Origin: Aeromicrobium sp.
GTDB lineage: Bacteria > Actinomycetota > Actinomycetes > Propionibacteriales > Nocardioidaceae
DNA: 35,050 nt
Reading direction: 5' to 3'
NCBI GenBank assembly: GCA_025965175.1
Contig: JAOPXL010000027.1
Span: forward strand, 1-35,050
The notes under the pieces are model-generated. The model was not told where the DNA came from. It did not search any database and worked only from the letters and a program-made list of their open reading frames with translations. Positions 8,222 through 18,409 of this stretch are shown here, piece by piece. The first letter of the stretch is position 1; each line of letters opens with the position of its first letter. The position numbers were made by a program, and so were the translations under genes.

Positions 8222-9283
8222 TTGCTGCTAGTCATCGATGCCATGGGCACGGAGTTCGGTGGCGTGCGCACGTACGCCGACCACCTGCTGGCCGCGTGGG
8301 CCACGTCCTTCCCCGAGGACGTGCTGCACGTCGTGGTCCCGGCCGGGTCGACCATCCCCACCGGCACGCACGTGCGCCACGAGATCGCGGTGCCACGCCC
8401 CGGCGTGCTCGGTCGCCCGGTCGCGCAGACCCGTCACGTCGACCGCATCATCGGCCAGCTGCAGCCCGACGCCGTCCTGGCCCTGATCCCGTCCACGACG
8501 CTGCGGCGGCCGTCCCGGCCCATGGCGGTCGTCGTGCACGACCTGCGCCACCAGCTGCGGCCCGAGCAGTTCACCCGGACGCGTCGCGTGATCCGGTTCG
8601 TGGCGTACGGGCGGGCGTATGCCCTGGCGTCGGGCTTCGTCGCTGTGTCCGACCGGACGCTGGCCGACCTGCACGCGCTGCAGCCCGCCACCCGTGAGCG
8701 TCCCGCCGCGGTCGTGCACCACGGCGCGGACCACGTCCTGGACTGGCCGGAGCCATCCCGTGACGGTGAGGCGGTGGCGTTCGCGCTCCACACCAACAAG
8801 AACCCGGGGTTGATCCTGCAGGCCTGGGCATTGCTCGCCGAGCAGGCGCCGCCTCCACCACTTGTCCTCGTGGGCGTGCGCAGCGAGGCCCGCGAGGGTC
8901 TTCAGCGCGAGATCGACCGGCTCGGGCTGGGCGGGTCGGTGCGGCTGTCGGCCTTCCTGCCCGAGGACGAGTTCCGGCGCACCGTGGCCAGGGCGTCGAT
9001 GATCGTGTTCCCCTCGGACTTCGAGGGATTCGGGCTGCCGGTCGTGGAGGGCATGAGCCTCGGCAAGCCCGTCGTGGTCGGACCGGACCCGGCCGTGCTC
9101 GAGGTCGCGGCGGGTCACGCAGCCGTCATGGCGGACTGGACACCCCGCGCGCTCGCCGACGCGGTGGCGTCGGTCGGCTCGCTGGACCTCGAGGCGGCCC
9201 GGTCCCGGGGCCGCACCTTCACGTGGGACCGGGCCGTGCGCCAGACGCGCGAGCTGCTGCAGGCCATCGCCCGACAGGGCTGA
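8222..9283 (+). CDS. GT4-family glycosyltransferase
   Basis: LLVIDAMGTEFGGVRTYADHLLAAW...IVFPSDFEGFGLPVVEGMSLGKPVVVG. Confidence 0.88.
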   Translation: MLLVIDAMGTEFGGVRTYADHLLAAWATSFPEDVLHVVVPAGSTIPTGTHVRHEIAVPRPGVLGRPVAQTRHVDRIIGQLQPDAVLALIPSTTLRRPSRPMAVVVHDLRHQLRPEQFTRTRRVIRFVAYGRAYALASGFVAVSDRTLADLHALQPATRERPAAVVHHGADHVLDWPEPSRDGEAVAFALHTNKNPGLILQAWALLAEQAPPPPLVLVGVRSEAREGLQREIDRLGLGGSVRLSAFLPEDEFRRTVARASMIVFPSDFEGFGLPVVEGMSLGKPVVVGPDPAVLEVAAGHAAVMADWTPRALADAVASVGSLDLEAARSRGRTFTWDRAVRQTRELLQAIARQG

Positions 9284-9286
9284 GGA

Positions 9287-10747
<1,461 letters not shown>

Positions 10748-10783
10748 TCAACCCTACGTGGGGACGGCGACCACGTGCCGGTC

Positions 10784-11857
10784 TCAGAGGTCCTGTCGGA
10801 CCATGGCGAGGCGCCACTGGAGCTGCTCGTGGACGTTCTGCGCCCAGCCGGTCGAGCTGGTCCGTCGGCCCAGCGCGCGGCTGACATCGGACATGTGCGC
10901 GAGCCGCTCAGGGCCGATGTCGCTCATCCGCGCCATCGCCCCAGCGAGGGCGTCGGCGTCGTCGCTCGGCACGATCCAGCCGTTCTGCCCGTCCTGGACG
11001 TAGACGGGGCCGGCACCGACCAGGTCCGTCGAGACGATCGGCAGGCCGCTGACGACGCCCTCGTGCACGACGACCCCGAACGGGTCGATGCGCGACGGGA
11101 CGACCAGCGCCGAGGCCGTACGCATGAGGTCGGCGACCTCGTGCGGCTGACGGAAGCCGAGCAGCTCGATCCCGTCGATGCCCTCGAGCTCGGCGGCCAT
11201 CTCGCCCAGCCCCACGACCTGCAGGTCCCACGGGTCGTCGACCAGCGTGCGGTAGCGCCGGTAGGCCTCGGCGAGGACGTCAGCGCCCTTGTGGTGCACG
11301 AGTCGCAGCCCGGCCAGAAAGCGGCGGCGGGACGCCAGCTCCTCGCCCGTACGGGCCGGTGACCCGAACAGGGTCGTGTCGGCCGACAGGGACCCACGGA
11401 TGACGTCCGCCCCGTCGAAGCCGAGCCGGCGGGCGAAGAACTCGGTCCGGTCGCTCGGCACCATGACGGCGTCGAACAACGGCTTGACCCACAGCGGGGC
11501 GACGGCTCGCCCGACCCATTGGCGGACGGTGCTGCGCCACAGGTTGTCCATCCACAGGACCCGCAGGGTCCCGGCGGGCAGGGACTTGATCGCGGCCCGG
11601 TACGGCTTGTAGTGCCACGAGTGCATCAGGACCGCGTCGGGCCGGAACCGGGCCAGCGCGTCGTCGACCTCCCCGGGAGCAGGTTCGCCGTGCCACACGT
11701 GCTCGGTGGCGTACTGGGCCAGAGTGTGTGTCGCGTAGGCGGTGTCACGGTCCGCGGGCTCGTGGACGACGAGGATCTCGACCCCCCGCTCGGCGAGCAT
11801 CCGGCAGGCGGCGTCGTTGTAGCCGGTCCAGCCGACCGTGAGGATCGCGATGCGCAT
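10784..11857 (-). CDS. GT4-family glycosyltransferase
   Basis: MRIAILTVGWTGYNDAACRMLAERGVEILVV...LVVPSRIDPFGVVVHEGVVSGLPIVSTDLVGAG; ATG at 11857. Confidence 0.87.
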   Translation of the reverse strand: MRIAILTVGWTGYNDAACRMLAERGVEILVVHEPADRDTAYATHTLAQYATEHVWHGEPAPGEVDDALARFRPDAVLMHSWHYKPYRAAIKSLPAGTLRVLWMDNLWRSTVRQWVGRAVAPLWVKPLFDAVMVPSDRTEFFARRLGFDGADVIRGSLSADTTLFGSPARTGEELASRRRFLAGLRLVHHKGADVLAEAYRRYRTLVDDPWDLQVVGLGEMAAELEGIDGIELLGFRQPHEVADLMRTASALVVPSRIDPFGVVVHEGVVSGLPIVSTDLVGAGPVYVQDGQNGWIVPSDDADALAGAMARMSDIGPERLAHMSDVSRALGRRTSSTGWAQNVHEQLQWRLAMVRQDL

Positions 11858-11865
11858 GGGTCTGC

Positions 11866-12519
11866 TCAGCGGGTCGCCTCGACGGCGAGCTGCACGCCGC
11901 CCTCGTCGGCCCGCTGGTCGAGGCCCGCCAGCTCGGGGTGGTCGCTGTGCCCGTGGGTCGAGTGAACGACGTTGGTGAACCCGGCCCGGACGAGCTCGGA
12001 CGCGAGCGTGTCGAAGTCGAACAGGTAGCCCGTGTGGTGGCCGAACGACGCGATCGGGATGCGTACCCAGTCGATCGGGTGGTCGACCGTCAGACCCATC
12101 TGCTCGTAGACCTTGGCCCCCGGGTCGCCCTTGGGGGCGGACCCGGCCAGGTACTTGTCGACATGTGCCCTCAGGTCGGGGGTCACCAGACGGATCACGC
12201 CGCCGGGCTGCAGGCAGCGGTGGGCCTCGGCCAGCAGGGTCCGTGTCCCCTCCAGCGAGATGTGCTCGATGACATTGTCGGAGTAGACGTGGGAGATGGT
12301 CGCGTCCGGGATCGGCCACGGGGTCGTGACGTCGAGGTAGTTGCGGGTCACGGCGTTGACGTTCGTCACGACCCATCCCTCGCGGGCCACCAGGCCGCCG
12401 ATCTCGAGCTTGAACGGACGGGGGGCCGACGCCACGGCACGACGGGTGCGACGGCGGGCGAGGGGAGTGTTCACCGCGAGGACCGGAGGTCGGACGAGGG
12501 CACGCACGAGGGAGTTCAC
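11866..12519 (-). CDS. SAM-dependent methyltransferase (methyltransferase-11-like)
   Basis: KLEIGGLVAREGWVVTNVNAVTRNYLDVTTPWPIPDATISHVYSDNVIEHISLEGTRTLLAEAHRCLQPGGVIRLVTPDL. Confidence 0.82.
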   Translation of the reverse strand: MNSLVRALVRPPVLAVNTPLARRRTRRAVASAPRPFKLEIGGLVAREGWVVTNVNAVTRNYLDVTTPWPIPDATISHVYSDNVIEHISLEGTRTLLAEAHRCLQPGGVIRLVTPDLRAHVDKYLAGSAPKGDPGAKVYEQMGLTVDHPIDWVRIPIASFGHHTGYLFDFDTLASELVRAGFTNVVHSTHGHSDHPELAGLDQRADEGGVQLAVEATR

Positions 12520-12662
12520 GGGAGCACCCTAGCGTCCGCCCGCACCGTGCGGGTGCCTTGCGAAAAGGTCGTTCTCGTCCGTGCCCTCGGCACCTCTCGC
12601 TCGTTGGTAGGGTGCCGGCGCATCCCGTGCGGGTGCCGAAAACGGAGGGTCCTGGAGCGCGC

Positions 12663-13799
12663 ATGACGAACCCCCGCACCACGACCCTGCTCGTGGAGCC
12701 CGACCCCACCGGGCACCACTTCCAAGCGGTCTCCGCCGTGACCCGGGTCGCCAGCGAGTCGGGCCCCGTCATCCTCCTGACGCTCCGTGGAGCGTCGGCC
12801 GAGCCGTCCTTCGAGGTCTACCTCTCCGACGACGTGCGGTCCGGGCGGCTCGTGGTCCAGGAGGTCTTCGAGGGCAAGGTGCCGCCGACCGCCGAGATGG
12901 CACGCGTCGCCGCCGAGTGGTGCGCGCGGGCCGACGTACCGGTCGGCACGGTGATGCTGATGGACGGCGACCAGGCGCTCAAGCGGTGGTGGTACGTCGC
13001 CCGCCCGCTGCTCCGGGGCCTCGCGCACCGGCCACGGGTCATCTTCATGCTGACCCGCTACCCGGCCCGCCTCGCGCTGACCGACCTGACGGGCTGGCGC
13101 CTGCGCGCTCCGAAGGCGGCGCTGGTCGTCGCGGCCCGGCTGACCGGCACGCTGCACCGGGCCGTCGGGTTCTCCGGACGTGAGGACACCGCGGCGGGCT
13201 GGCTCGTCAAGCGGGTGCGGGACCCGCACTACTCATCGGCGCACTCCCGCGACCGGGCCACGTGGCGCGCCGAGCTCGACCTGCCCGCCGACCGTCACCT
13301 GGTGGGTGTGTTCGGCGCCCTCAGCGAGCGCAAGAACGCGCCGTTGATCCTCGACGCGATCAAGACGGCCGGGTTGGACGCCGACCTGGTGCTGGCGGGG
13401 GGCTTCGAGCCTGAGGTCCGCGCCTGGGTCGACGGGCTCGACGACGCTGACCGGGCCCGGGTCATCGCGCGCGACGGCTTCCTCAGCAACGAGGAGCTTG
13501 ACCGGTTCGTGGCGGCGGTCGACGTCGTCCCGCTGGCGCTGACCAACAACGGCCCCAGCGGCATCATGGGCAACGCCGAGGCGGCCGGGGTCCCGGTCGT
13601 GACCACGGGGTCGACCGTGCGGGCCCGCGAGGTGCGGGCCACCGGTGCCGGGCTGGCCTGCGACTTCACGGCCCAGAGCATCGGCGCCGCGATGCGGCGG
13701 GTGTTGCACGGCCCGTTCACGATGCCCATCGCCATCGCGGGTGGCGTGGTGACCGGCGACGAGTTCGGCCGGGTCCTGCTGGGCGTGGCCCCGCGATGA
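12663..13799 (+). CDS. Glycosyltransferase (GT-B, group 1-like)
   Basis: MTNPRTTTLLVEPDPTGHHFQAVSAVTRVAS...HLVGVFGALSERKNAPLILDAIKTAGLDADLVLAGGFEPEVRAW... Confidence 0.78.
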   Translation: MTNPRTTTLLVEPDPTGHHFQAVSAVTRVASESGPVILLTLRGASAEPSFEVYLSDDVRSGRLVVQEVFEGKVPPTAEMARVAAEWCARADVPVGTVMLMDGDQALKRWWYVARPLLRGLAHRPRVIFMLTRYPARLALTDLTGWRLRAPKAALVVAARLTGTLHRAVGFSGREDTAAGWLVKRVRDPHYSSAHSRDRATWRAELDLPADRHLVGVFGALSERKNAPLILDAIKTAGLDADLVLAGGFEPEVRAWVDGLDDADRARVIARDGFLSNEELDRFVAAVDVVPLALTNNGPSGIMGNAEAAGVPVVTTGSTVRAREVRATGAGLACDFTAQSIGAAMRRVLHGPFTMPIAIAGGVVTGDEFGRVLLGVAPR

Positions 13800-13812
13800 A
13801 GGAGCGTTGCGC

Positions 13813-14538
13813 ATGAGCGCACGACTGAAGGTCGTCCACACCGTGCTGGACAGGCTGGGGCGTCGGGGCTTCGAGGTCCGCCGGCACTCCGCGACGCGCC
13901 GCCAGGCGGTGCTGTCCCGGCACGGCGTGGACCTCGTGCTCGATGTCGGCGCCGCGGACGGCGGCTACGGCACGTCGCTGCGAACATTCGGCTACACCGG
14001 GGCGATCGTGTCCTTCGAGCCGCAGGCCGCGGCGTTCGGCCGGCTCGGCGAGACGATCGCCGGCGACCCGCGCTGGACCGCCCGGCACCTGGCCCTCGGC
14101 CCCGAGGCCGGTGAGGTCGAGATGAACATCGCGTCCAACAGCACCAGCAGCTCGATCCTGCCGATGCTCGACTCGCACATCGAGGCGGCCCCGTCGGTCC
14201 GCTACGTCGGCACCGAGACCGTGACGGTGTCGCGCCTGGACGACGAGTCCGCCCCACTGCTCGACGCGTACGCGCACCCGTTCCTCAAGATCGACACGCA
14301 GGGCTTCGAGCGGGAGGTGCTCGCGGGCGGCGCCGACACCGTCGCGGCCTGCGTCGGCCTGCAGCTCGAGCTGTCCCTCGTCCCGCTGTACGACGGCGGG
14401 ATGCTGATCGACGAGGCGATCGGCTGGGCGTACGACCACGGCTTCCAGATGGTGGGCCTCGAGCAGGGGTACGCGGCGCCGACCGGGGAGATCCTGCAGA
14501 TCGACGGCGTCTTTGTCCGAGACGCCGTGACGGCATGA
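13813..14538 (+). CDS. FkbM-family methyltransferase
   Basis: VLDVGAADGGYGTSLRTFGYTGAIVSFEPQAAAFGRL...PFLKIDTQGFEREVLAGG. Confidence 0.9.
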   Translation: MSARLKVVHTVLDRLGRRGFEVRRHSATRRQAVLSRHGVDLVLDVGAADGGYGTSLRTFGYTGAIVSFEPQAAAFGRLGETIAGDPRWTARHLALGPEAGEVEMNIASNSTSSSILPMLDSHIEAAPSVRYVGTETVTVSRLDDESAPLLDAYAHPFLKIDTQGFEREVLAGGADTVAACVGLQLELSLVPLYDGGMLIDEAIGWAYDHGFQMVGLEQGYAAPTGEILQIDGVFVRDAVTA

Positions 14539-14561
14539 GCCGCCGTAGTAGCGTTCGTCCG

Positions 14562-15137
14562 GTGTCGACTGCGCCCGCCTCGGACCAGCTCAGCTTCAGC
14601 CAGCTCGTGTTCTCCGACCTCGACCGCTACCGACCCGGCAGCAGGCAGAGCTGGTTCCGCGTCCTGGTGCGCGTCCCGAGCATCCCGGGCCTGCTCGCCT
14701 CGATCATCCTGCGGGCCCAGCAGTGCCTGTTCCGCTCCGGCCGCATGACCCTGGCCCAGTCGCTCCGCACGCTCGGCAACGTCCTCGTCGGGGCCGACTT
14801 CGGCGCCGGGATGCAGATCGGCCGCGGCTTCATGATGGCCCACCCCGTGGGCGTCACGATCGGCTTCGGGCTCGTGATCGGGGACGACGTGACGTTCGCC
14901 GGCGGCGTCACCGCGGCAGCCCGCCACTACGAGGCCCGGCCCGGCGAGGAGCAGGAGTTCGCGACGATCTGCGACGGTGCCGTGATCGGCGCCAACGCGG
15001 TCCTGGTCGGCGGCGTGCGGATCGGCCGCCACGCGATGGTCGGCGCCAACTCGGTCGTGCTCAAGGACGTCGCCGACGGCGCCGTCGTCATGGGCTCGCC
15101 CGCCCGTCAGGTCGGCACCAGGGAGGTCCCCGCATGA
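14562..15137 (+). CDS. Left-handed beta-helix (serine acetyltransferase/CysE-like) acyltransferase
   Basis: IGRGFMMAHPVGVTIGFGLVIGDDVTFAGGVTAA...ICDGAVIGANAVLVGGVRIGRHAMVGANSVVLKDV hexapeptide repeats; ORF also open from ATG 14535, but TAGCGT-N7-GTG supports 14562. Confidence 0.85.
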   Translation: MSTAPASDQLSFSQLVFSDLDRYRPGSRQSWFRVLVRVPSIPGLLASIILRAQQCLFRSGRMTLAQSLRTLGNVLVGADFGAGMQIGRGFMMAHPVGVTIGFGLVIGDDVTFAGGVTAAARHYEARPGEEQEFATICDGAVIGANAVLVGGVRIGRHAMVGANSVVLKDVADGAVVMGSPARQVGTREVPA

Positions 15138-15991
15138 GTCACGACACCGCCGCGTACGACCCGGCACCCCACTACGACCGCATCACGGCCGCCTGGCAGC
15201 TGCTGCTGGGCGACGAGCTGCACTACGGCGTCTTCGCGACCGGCGACGAGCCGCTGGACGTGGCCACCCGCGCCCTGACGACCCGCATGATGGACGGCGG
15301 CCGGCTGGCCGAGCCCGGCACCGACGGCGCCCCCCTGCGGGTCCTCGACGTGGGCTGCGGATCCGGCGCACCGGCGTGCGACCTGGCCACCGAGACCGGT
15401 GTCGAGGTCGTCGGCATCACGACGAGCGCTGTCGGTGTCGACACGGCCCGGGCCCGCGCGGCCGCGCTCGGGCTGACAGGCGTGACGTTCGAGCAGCGCG
15501 ACGGGACCGACAACCGTTTCGCCGACGCCGAGTTCGACCGCGCCTGGGTGCTGGAGTCCTCGCACCTGATGCGGGACAAGGACGCGCTGGTGTCCGAGTG
15601 CGCCCGGGTGCTGCGACCCGGCGGGCGGCTCGTCCTGTGTGATCTGGTCCGCTGGCGGGAGATCCCGTTCAGCGAGGTCCGCGAGCGGCGGGTCGACTTC
15701 GCGGTGCTGCGCGAGGCCTTCGGCGACGCCCACTTCCAGTCCCTCGACGACTACGCCGCTCTCGCCGCGGCGCACGGGCTCGTCGTCGACCGCAGCGACG
15801 ACCTGACCGCCGCGACCCTGCCGACGTTCGACCGCTGGCGGGCCAACGCCGCGACCCACCACGACGAGGTCGTCGAGCTGATCGGCGTGCAGGGACACGA
15901 GGCGTTCGTGCGATCGTGCGACATCCTCGAGGCGTTCTGGCGCGACGGCACGTTCGGCTACGGGCTCATCTCGGCCACCAAGGCGTCGTGA
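15134..15991 (+). CDS. SAM-dependent methyltransferase (natural-product/UbiE-like small-molecule O-methyltransferase type)
   Basis: HYDRITAAWQLLLGDELHYGVFATGDEPL...LRVLDVGCGSGAPACDLATETGVEVVGITTSAVGVDTARARAAALGL. Confidence 0.85.
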   Translation: MSHDTAAYDPAPHYDRITAAWQLLLGDELHYGVFATGDEPLDVATRALTTRMMDGGRLAEPGTDGAPLRVLDVGCGSGAPACDLATETGVEVVGITTSAVGVDTARARAAALGLTGVTFEQRDGTDNRFADAEFDRAWVLESSHLMRDKDALVSECARVLRPGGRLVLCDLVRWREIPFSEVRERRVDFAVLREAFGDAHFQSLDDYAALAAAHGLVVDRSDDLTAATLPTFDRWRANAATHHDEVVELIGVQGHEAFVRSCDILEAFWRDGTFGYGLISATKAS

Positions 15992-16063
15992 CAAGTTGCC
16001 GCCCCCGTCGTTGATCAAGCGATGGGGCAGCCCGCCCCGGACCCCAAGGAGACACAGCGTCAC

Positions 16064-16315
16064 ATGAGCACCTCGCCCGCAGCAGTCCAGCAGACCGTGG
16101 TCGACTTCCTGACCCTGACGGCGAAGATGCGCGACGACTTCACCCCCGACATGCCGTTGTACGCCGGGGGCGTGGGACTGGACTCGCTGGAGACCGCCGA
16201 GCTGTCCGCGACCCTCGAGGACGAGCACGGCAGCGATCCGTACTCGACGGGCGAGATGCCGCAGACGCTCAACGAGATCCTCGCGTTCTACGCCGCGGCT
16301 CCCGCCGAGGCCTGA
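16064..16315 (+). CDS. Acyl carrier protein
   Basis: 83 aa with phosphopantetheine motif GGVGLDSLETAELSATLEDEHG (Ser41); RBS aaggaga upstream. Confidence 0.88.
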   Translation: MSTSPAAVQQTVVDFLTLTAKMRDDFTPDMPLYAGGVGLDSLETAELSATLEDEHGSDPYSTGEMPQTLNEILAFYAAAPAEA

Positions 16316-16322
16316 GCGCGCC

Positions 16323-17678
16323 TTGTTCGAGCTCCTGCACCGGGTCGCCCAGGAGGAGCCCGGGCGCGTCGCGGTCCTGACCCACACGGGCTCGCGGACG
16401 TACGCCGACCTGGCCGCGGACGCCCGTCGCGTCGCCGTCGCCCTCCGGCGAGAGGACATCAGCCGGTTCGCCGTCGTCGACCATGAGGCACCGGTCGTCG
16501 TGCCGCTCGTGGCCGGTGCCGCCCTGGCCGGGGTCGAGATCTGCCAGTACCCGCCGGTCGACGCGTCCGAGGTCGCGGACCTGCTCGCCCGGTTCGACCA
16601 CGACGTGCTCGTGACCGACCGCTCGGACCTCGCCGGCCTCGGAGCCCGGGTCCTGTCCTCGTCGGCGTTGATCGGGGGCCGGGAAGGAGAGGTGCCGGAG
16701 GCTCCCGTCTCCCGACCGCACCTGGTCCTCACGACCGGCACGACCGGCGCGCCCCGCGGTGTCCGGCACGACTGGAGCCGGCTGCTGCGCAGCTCCGAAC
16801 GGGTCAAGCCGGCTGCGGGGGAGCGGTGGCTACTGGCGTACGGGCTGCACCAGTTCGCCGGGCTGCAGATCCTGCTCCACGTCTTCGCCGCGGGCGCGAC
16901 CCTCGTGGCACCGGCCCCGCGCCGGCCCCGTGAGGGCCTCGCCGCGATGCGTGCCCTCGGGGTGACCCACGCGAGCGCCACGCCGACCTACTGGCGGTTC
17001 CTCCTCGCTGAGATGCGGTCCGATCGCGAGGGGGTGCCCCCGCTGCGGCAGGTCACACTGGGCGGCGAGGCGATCCCGGGGCCGCTGCTCGGCGACCTGC
17101 AGCAGGCCTTCCCGGACGCCGCGATCTCGCAGGTCTACGCGGCGTCCGAGTTCGGCTCGACGGGATCGGTGCGCGACGCCCGTCCGGGGCTGTCGACCGC
17201 GGTCCTGGACCGCGGCGACGACGCCGACGTCGACATGCGGATCGTCGACGGCGAGCTGTGGATCCGCTCCCGCACCGGCATGCTCGGCTACCACGGCGAG
17301 CCCGCGGTCGACGCCGACGGCTGGCGCGCGACCGGCGACCGGGTCGAGGTCGAGGGCGACCGCATCCGGTTCCGTGGCCGGACATCGGAGATCATCAACG
17401 TCGGCGGCGTCAAGGTGCACCCACTCCCGATCGAGGAGCGCGTTTCGGCGATTCCCGGGGTCGACATGGCCCGCGTCTTCGGTCGCCCCAGCGCCATGAC
17501 CGGCGCGATCGTCGCGCTCGAGGTCGTGGCCGCCCCCGACGCCGACCCGGCCGCGCTCAAGGCCGCGATCCGGGCCGCCTGTGCCGACCTCGCCCCAGCC
17601 GCCCAGCCCCGCAGCATCCGCTTCGTCGACGACATCGTCACGGCGGGCAGCAAGATCGTCAGGAGAGACATTCAGTGA
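16323..17678 (+). CDS. AMP-dependent acyl-CoA/acyl-ACP synthetase (ANL superfamily)
   Basis: LTTGTTGAPRGVRHDW (P-loop), YAASEFGSTGSV, TGDRVEVEGDRIRFRGRTSEIINVGGVKVHP, C-terminal AGSKIVRRD; TTG start. Confidence 0.88.
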   Translation: MFELLHRVAQEEPGRVAVLTHTGSRTYADLAADARRVAVALRREDISRFAVVDHEAPVVVPLVAGAALAGVEICQYPPVDASEVADLLARFDHDVLVTDRSDLAGLGARVLSSSALIGGREGEVPEAPVSRPHLVLTTGTTGAPRGVRHDWSRLLRSSERVKPAAGERWLLAYGLHQFAGLQILLHVFAAGATLVAPAPRRPREGLAAMRALGVTHASATPTYWRFLLAEMRSDREGVPPLRQVTLGGEAIPGPLLGDLQQAFPDAAISQVYAASEFGSTGSVRDARPGLSTAVLDRGDDADVDMRIVDGELWIRSRTGMLGYHGEPAVDADGWRATGDRVEVEGDRIRFRGRTSEIINVGGVKVHPLPIEERVSAIPGVDMARVFGRPSAMTGAIVALEVVAAPDADPAALKAAIRAACADLAPAAQPRSIRFVDDIVTAGSKIVRRDIQ

Positions 17679-18409
17679 GCAGTGAACCGCGCGTCGTCAT
17701 CGTCACCGGCGGGAGCCGGGGACTCGGGGCCGGCATCGTCGAGTCCTATCTCGCCTCCGGCGACCGGGTCGCGGCCTGCGCCCGCTCCGTCACGCCCGAG
17801 GTCGAGGCGTGGCGGCAGAGCCATCCCGACCACTTCCTGTTCCTGACCGCCGACCTGTCGAGCTCGACTGACGCCAAGACGTTCGTCGACGAGGTCATCG
17901 CCCGCTGGGACCACGTCGACGTCCTGATCAACAATGCCGGCGTGGCGCGGGACGGGATCCTGGCGATGGCGTCCGACGAGGACATCGACGTCGTCGTCGA
18001 CCTCAACATCAAGGGCACCCTCTACATGTCCCGGCTCGTCAGCCGGCGCATGCTGGCGCGGCGGTCAGGGTCGATCGTCAACATCTCCTCGATCGTCGGC
18101 CGGTCGGGCTACCGCGGTCTCGGCGTCTACAGCGCGACGAAGGCCGCGCTCGACGGGCTCACCCGGTCGATGTCGCGCGAGCTCGGCTCACGGGGTATCA
18201 CGGTCAACGGGATCGCCCCGGGCTACCTCAAGACCGAGATGAGCCACGGCCTCGACGAGGCGCAGATGGGTCAGATCGTCCGCCGGACGCCGGCCGGCCG
18301 GCTGGGGGATCCCGACGACATCGCGCGGGTGTGCCAGTTCCTGACCGATCCGCGCAACGACTACCTGACCGGTCAGGTCATCGTCGTGGACGGCGGTCTC
18401 ACGAGCTGA
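17675..18409 (+). CDS. Short-chain dehydrogenase (FabG/3-oxoacyl-ACP reductase-like)
   Basis: VIVTGGSRGLGAGIVE, NNAGVARDG, YSATKAALDGLTRSMSRELGSRGITVNGIAPGYLKTEM; 4-bp overlap with the ligase. Confidence 0.9.
   Translation: MSSEPRVVIVTGGSRGLGAGIVESYLASGDRVAACARSVTPEVEAWRQSHPDHFLFLTADLSSSTDAKTFVDEVIARWDHVDVLINNAGVARDGILAMASDEDIDVVVDLNIKGTLYMSRLVSRRMLARRSGSIVNISSIVGRSGYRGLGVYSATKAALDGLTRSMSRELGSRGITVNGIAPGYLKTEMSHGLDEAQMGQIVRRTPAGRLGDPDDIARVCQFLTDPRNDYLTGQVIVVDGGLTS

Noticed and set aside
7276-8367. Full 363-aa ORF call for the methyltransferase
   Set aside because: First ~89 residues lie antisense to the GT start and promoter region; methyltransferase homology begins near GTG 8100.
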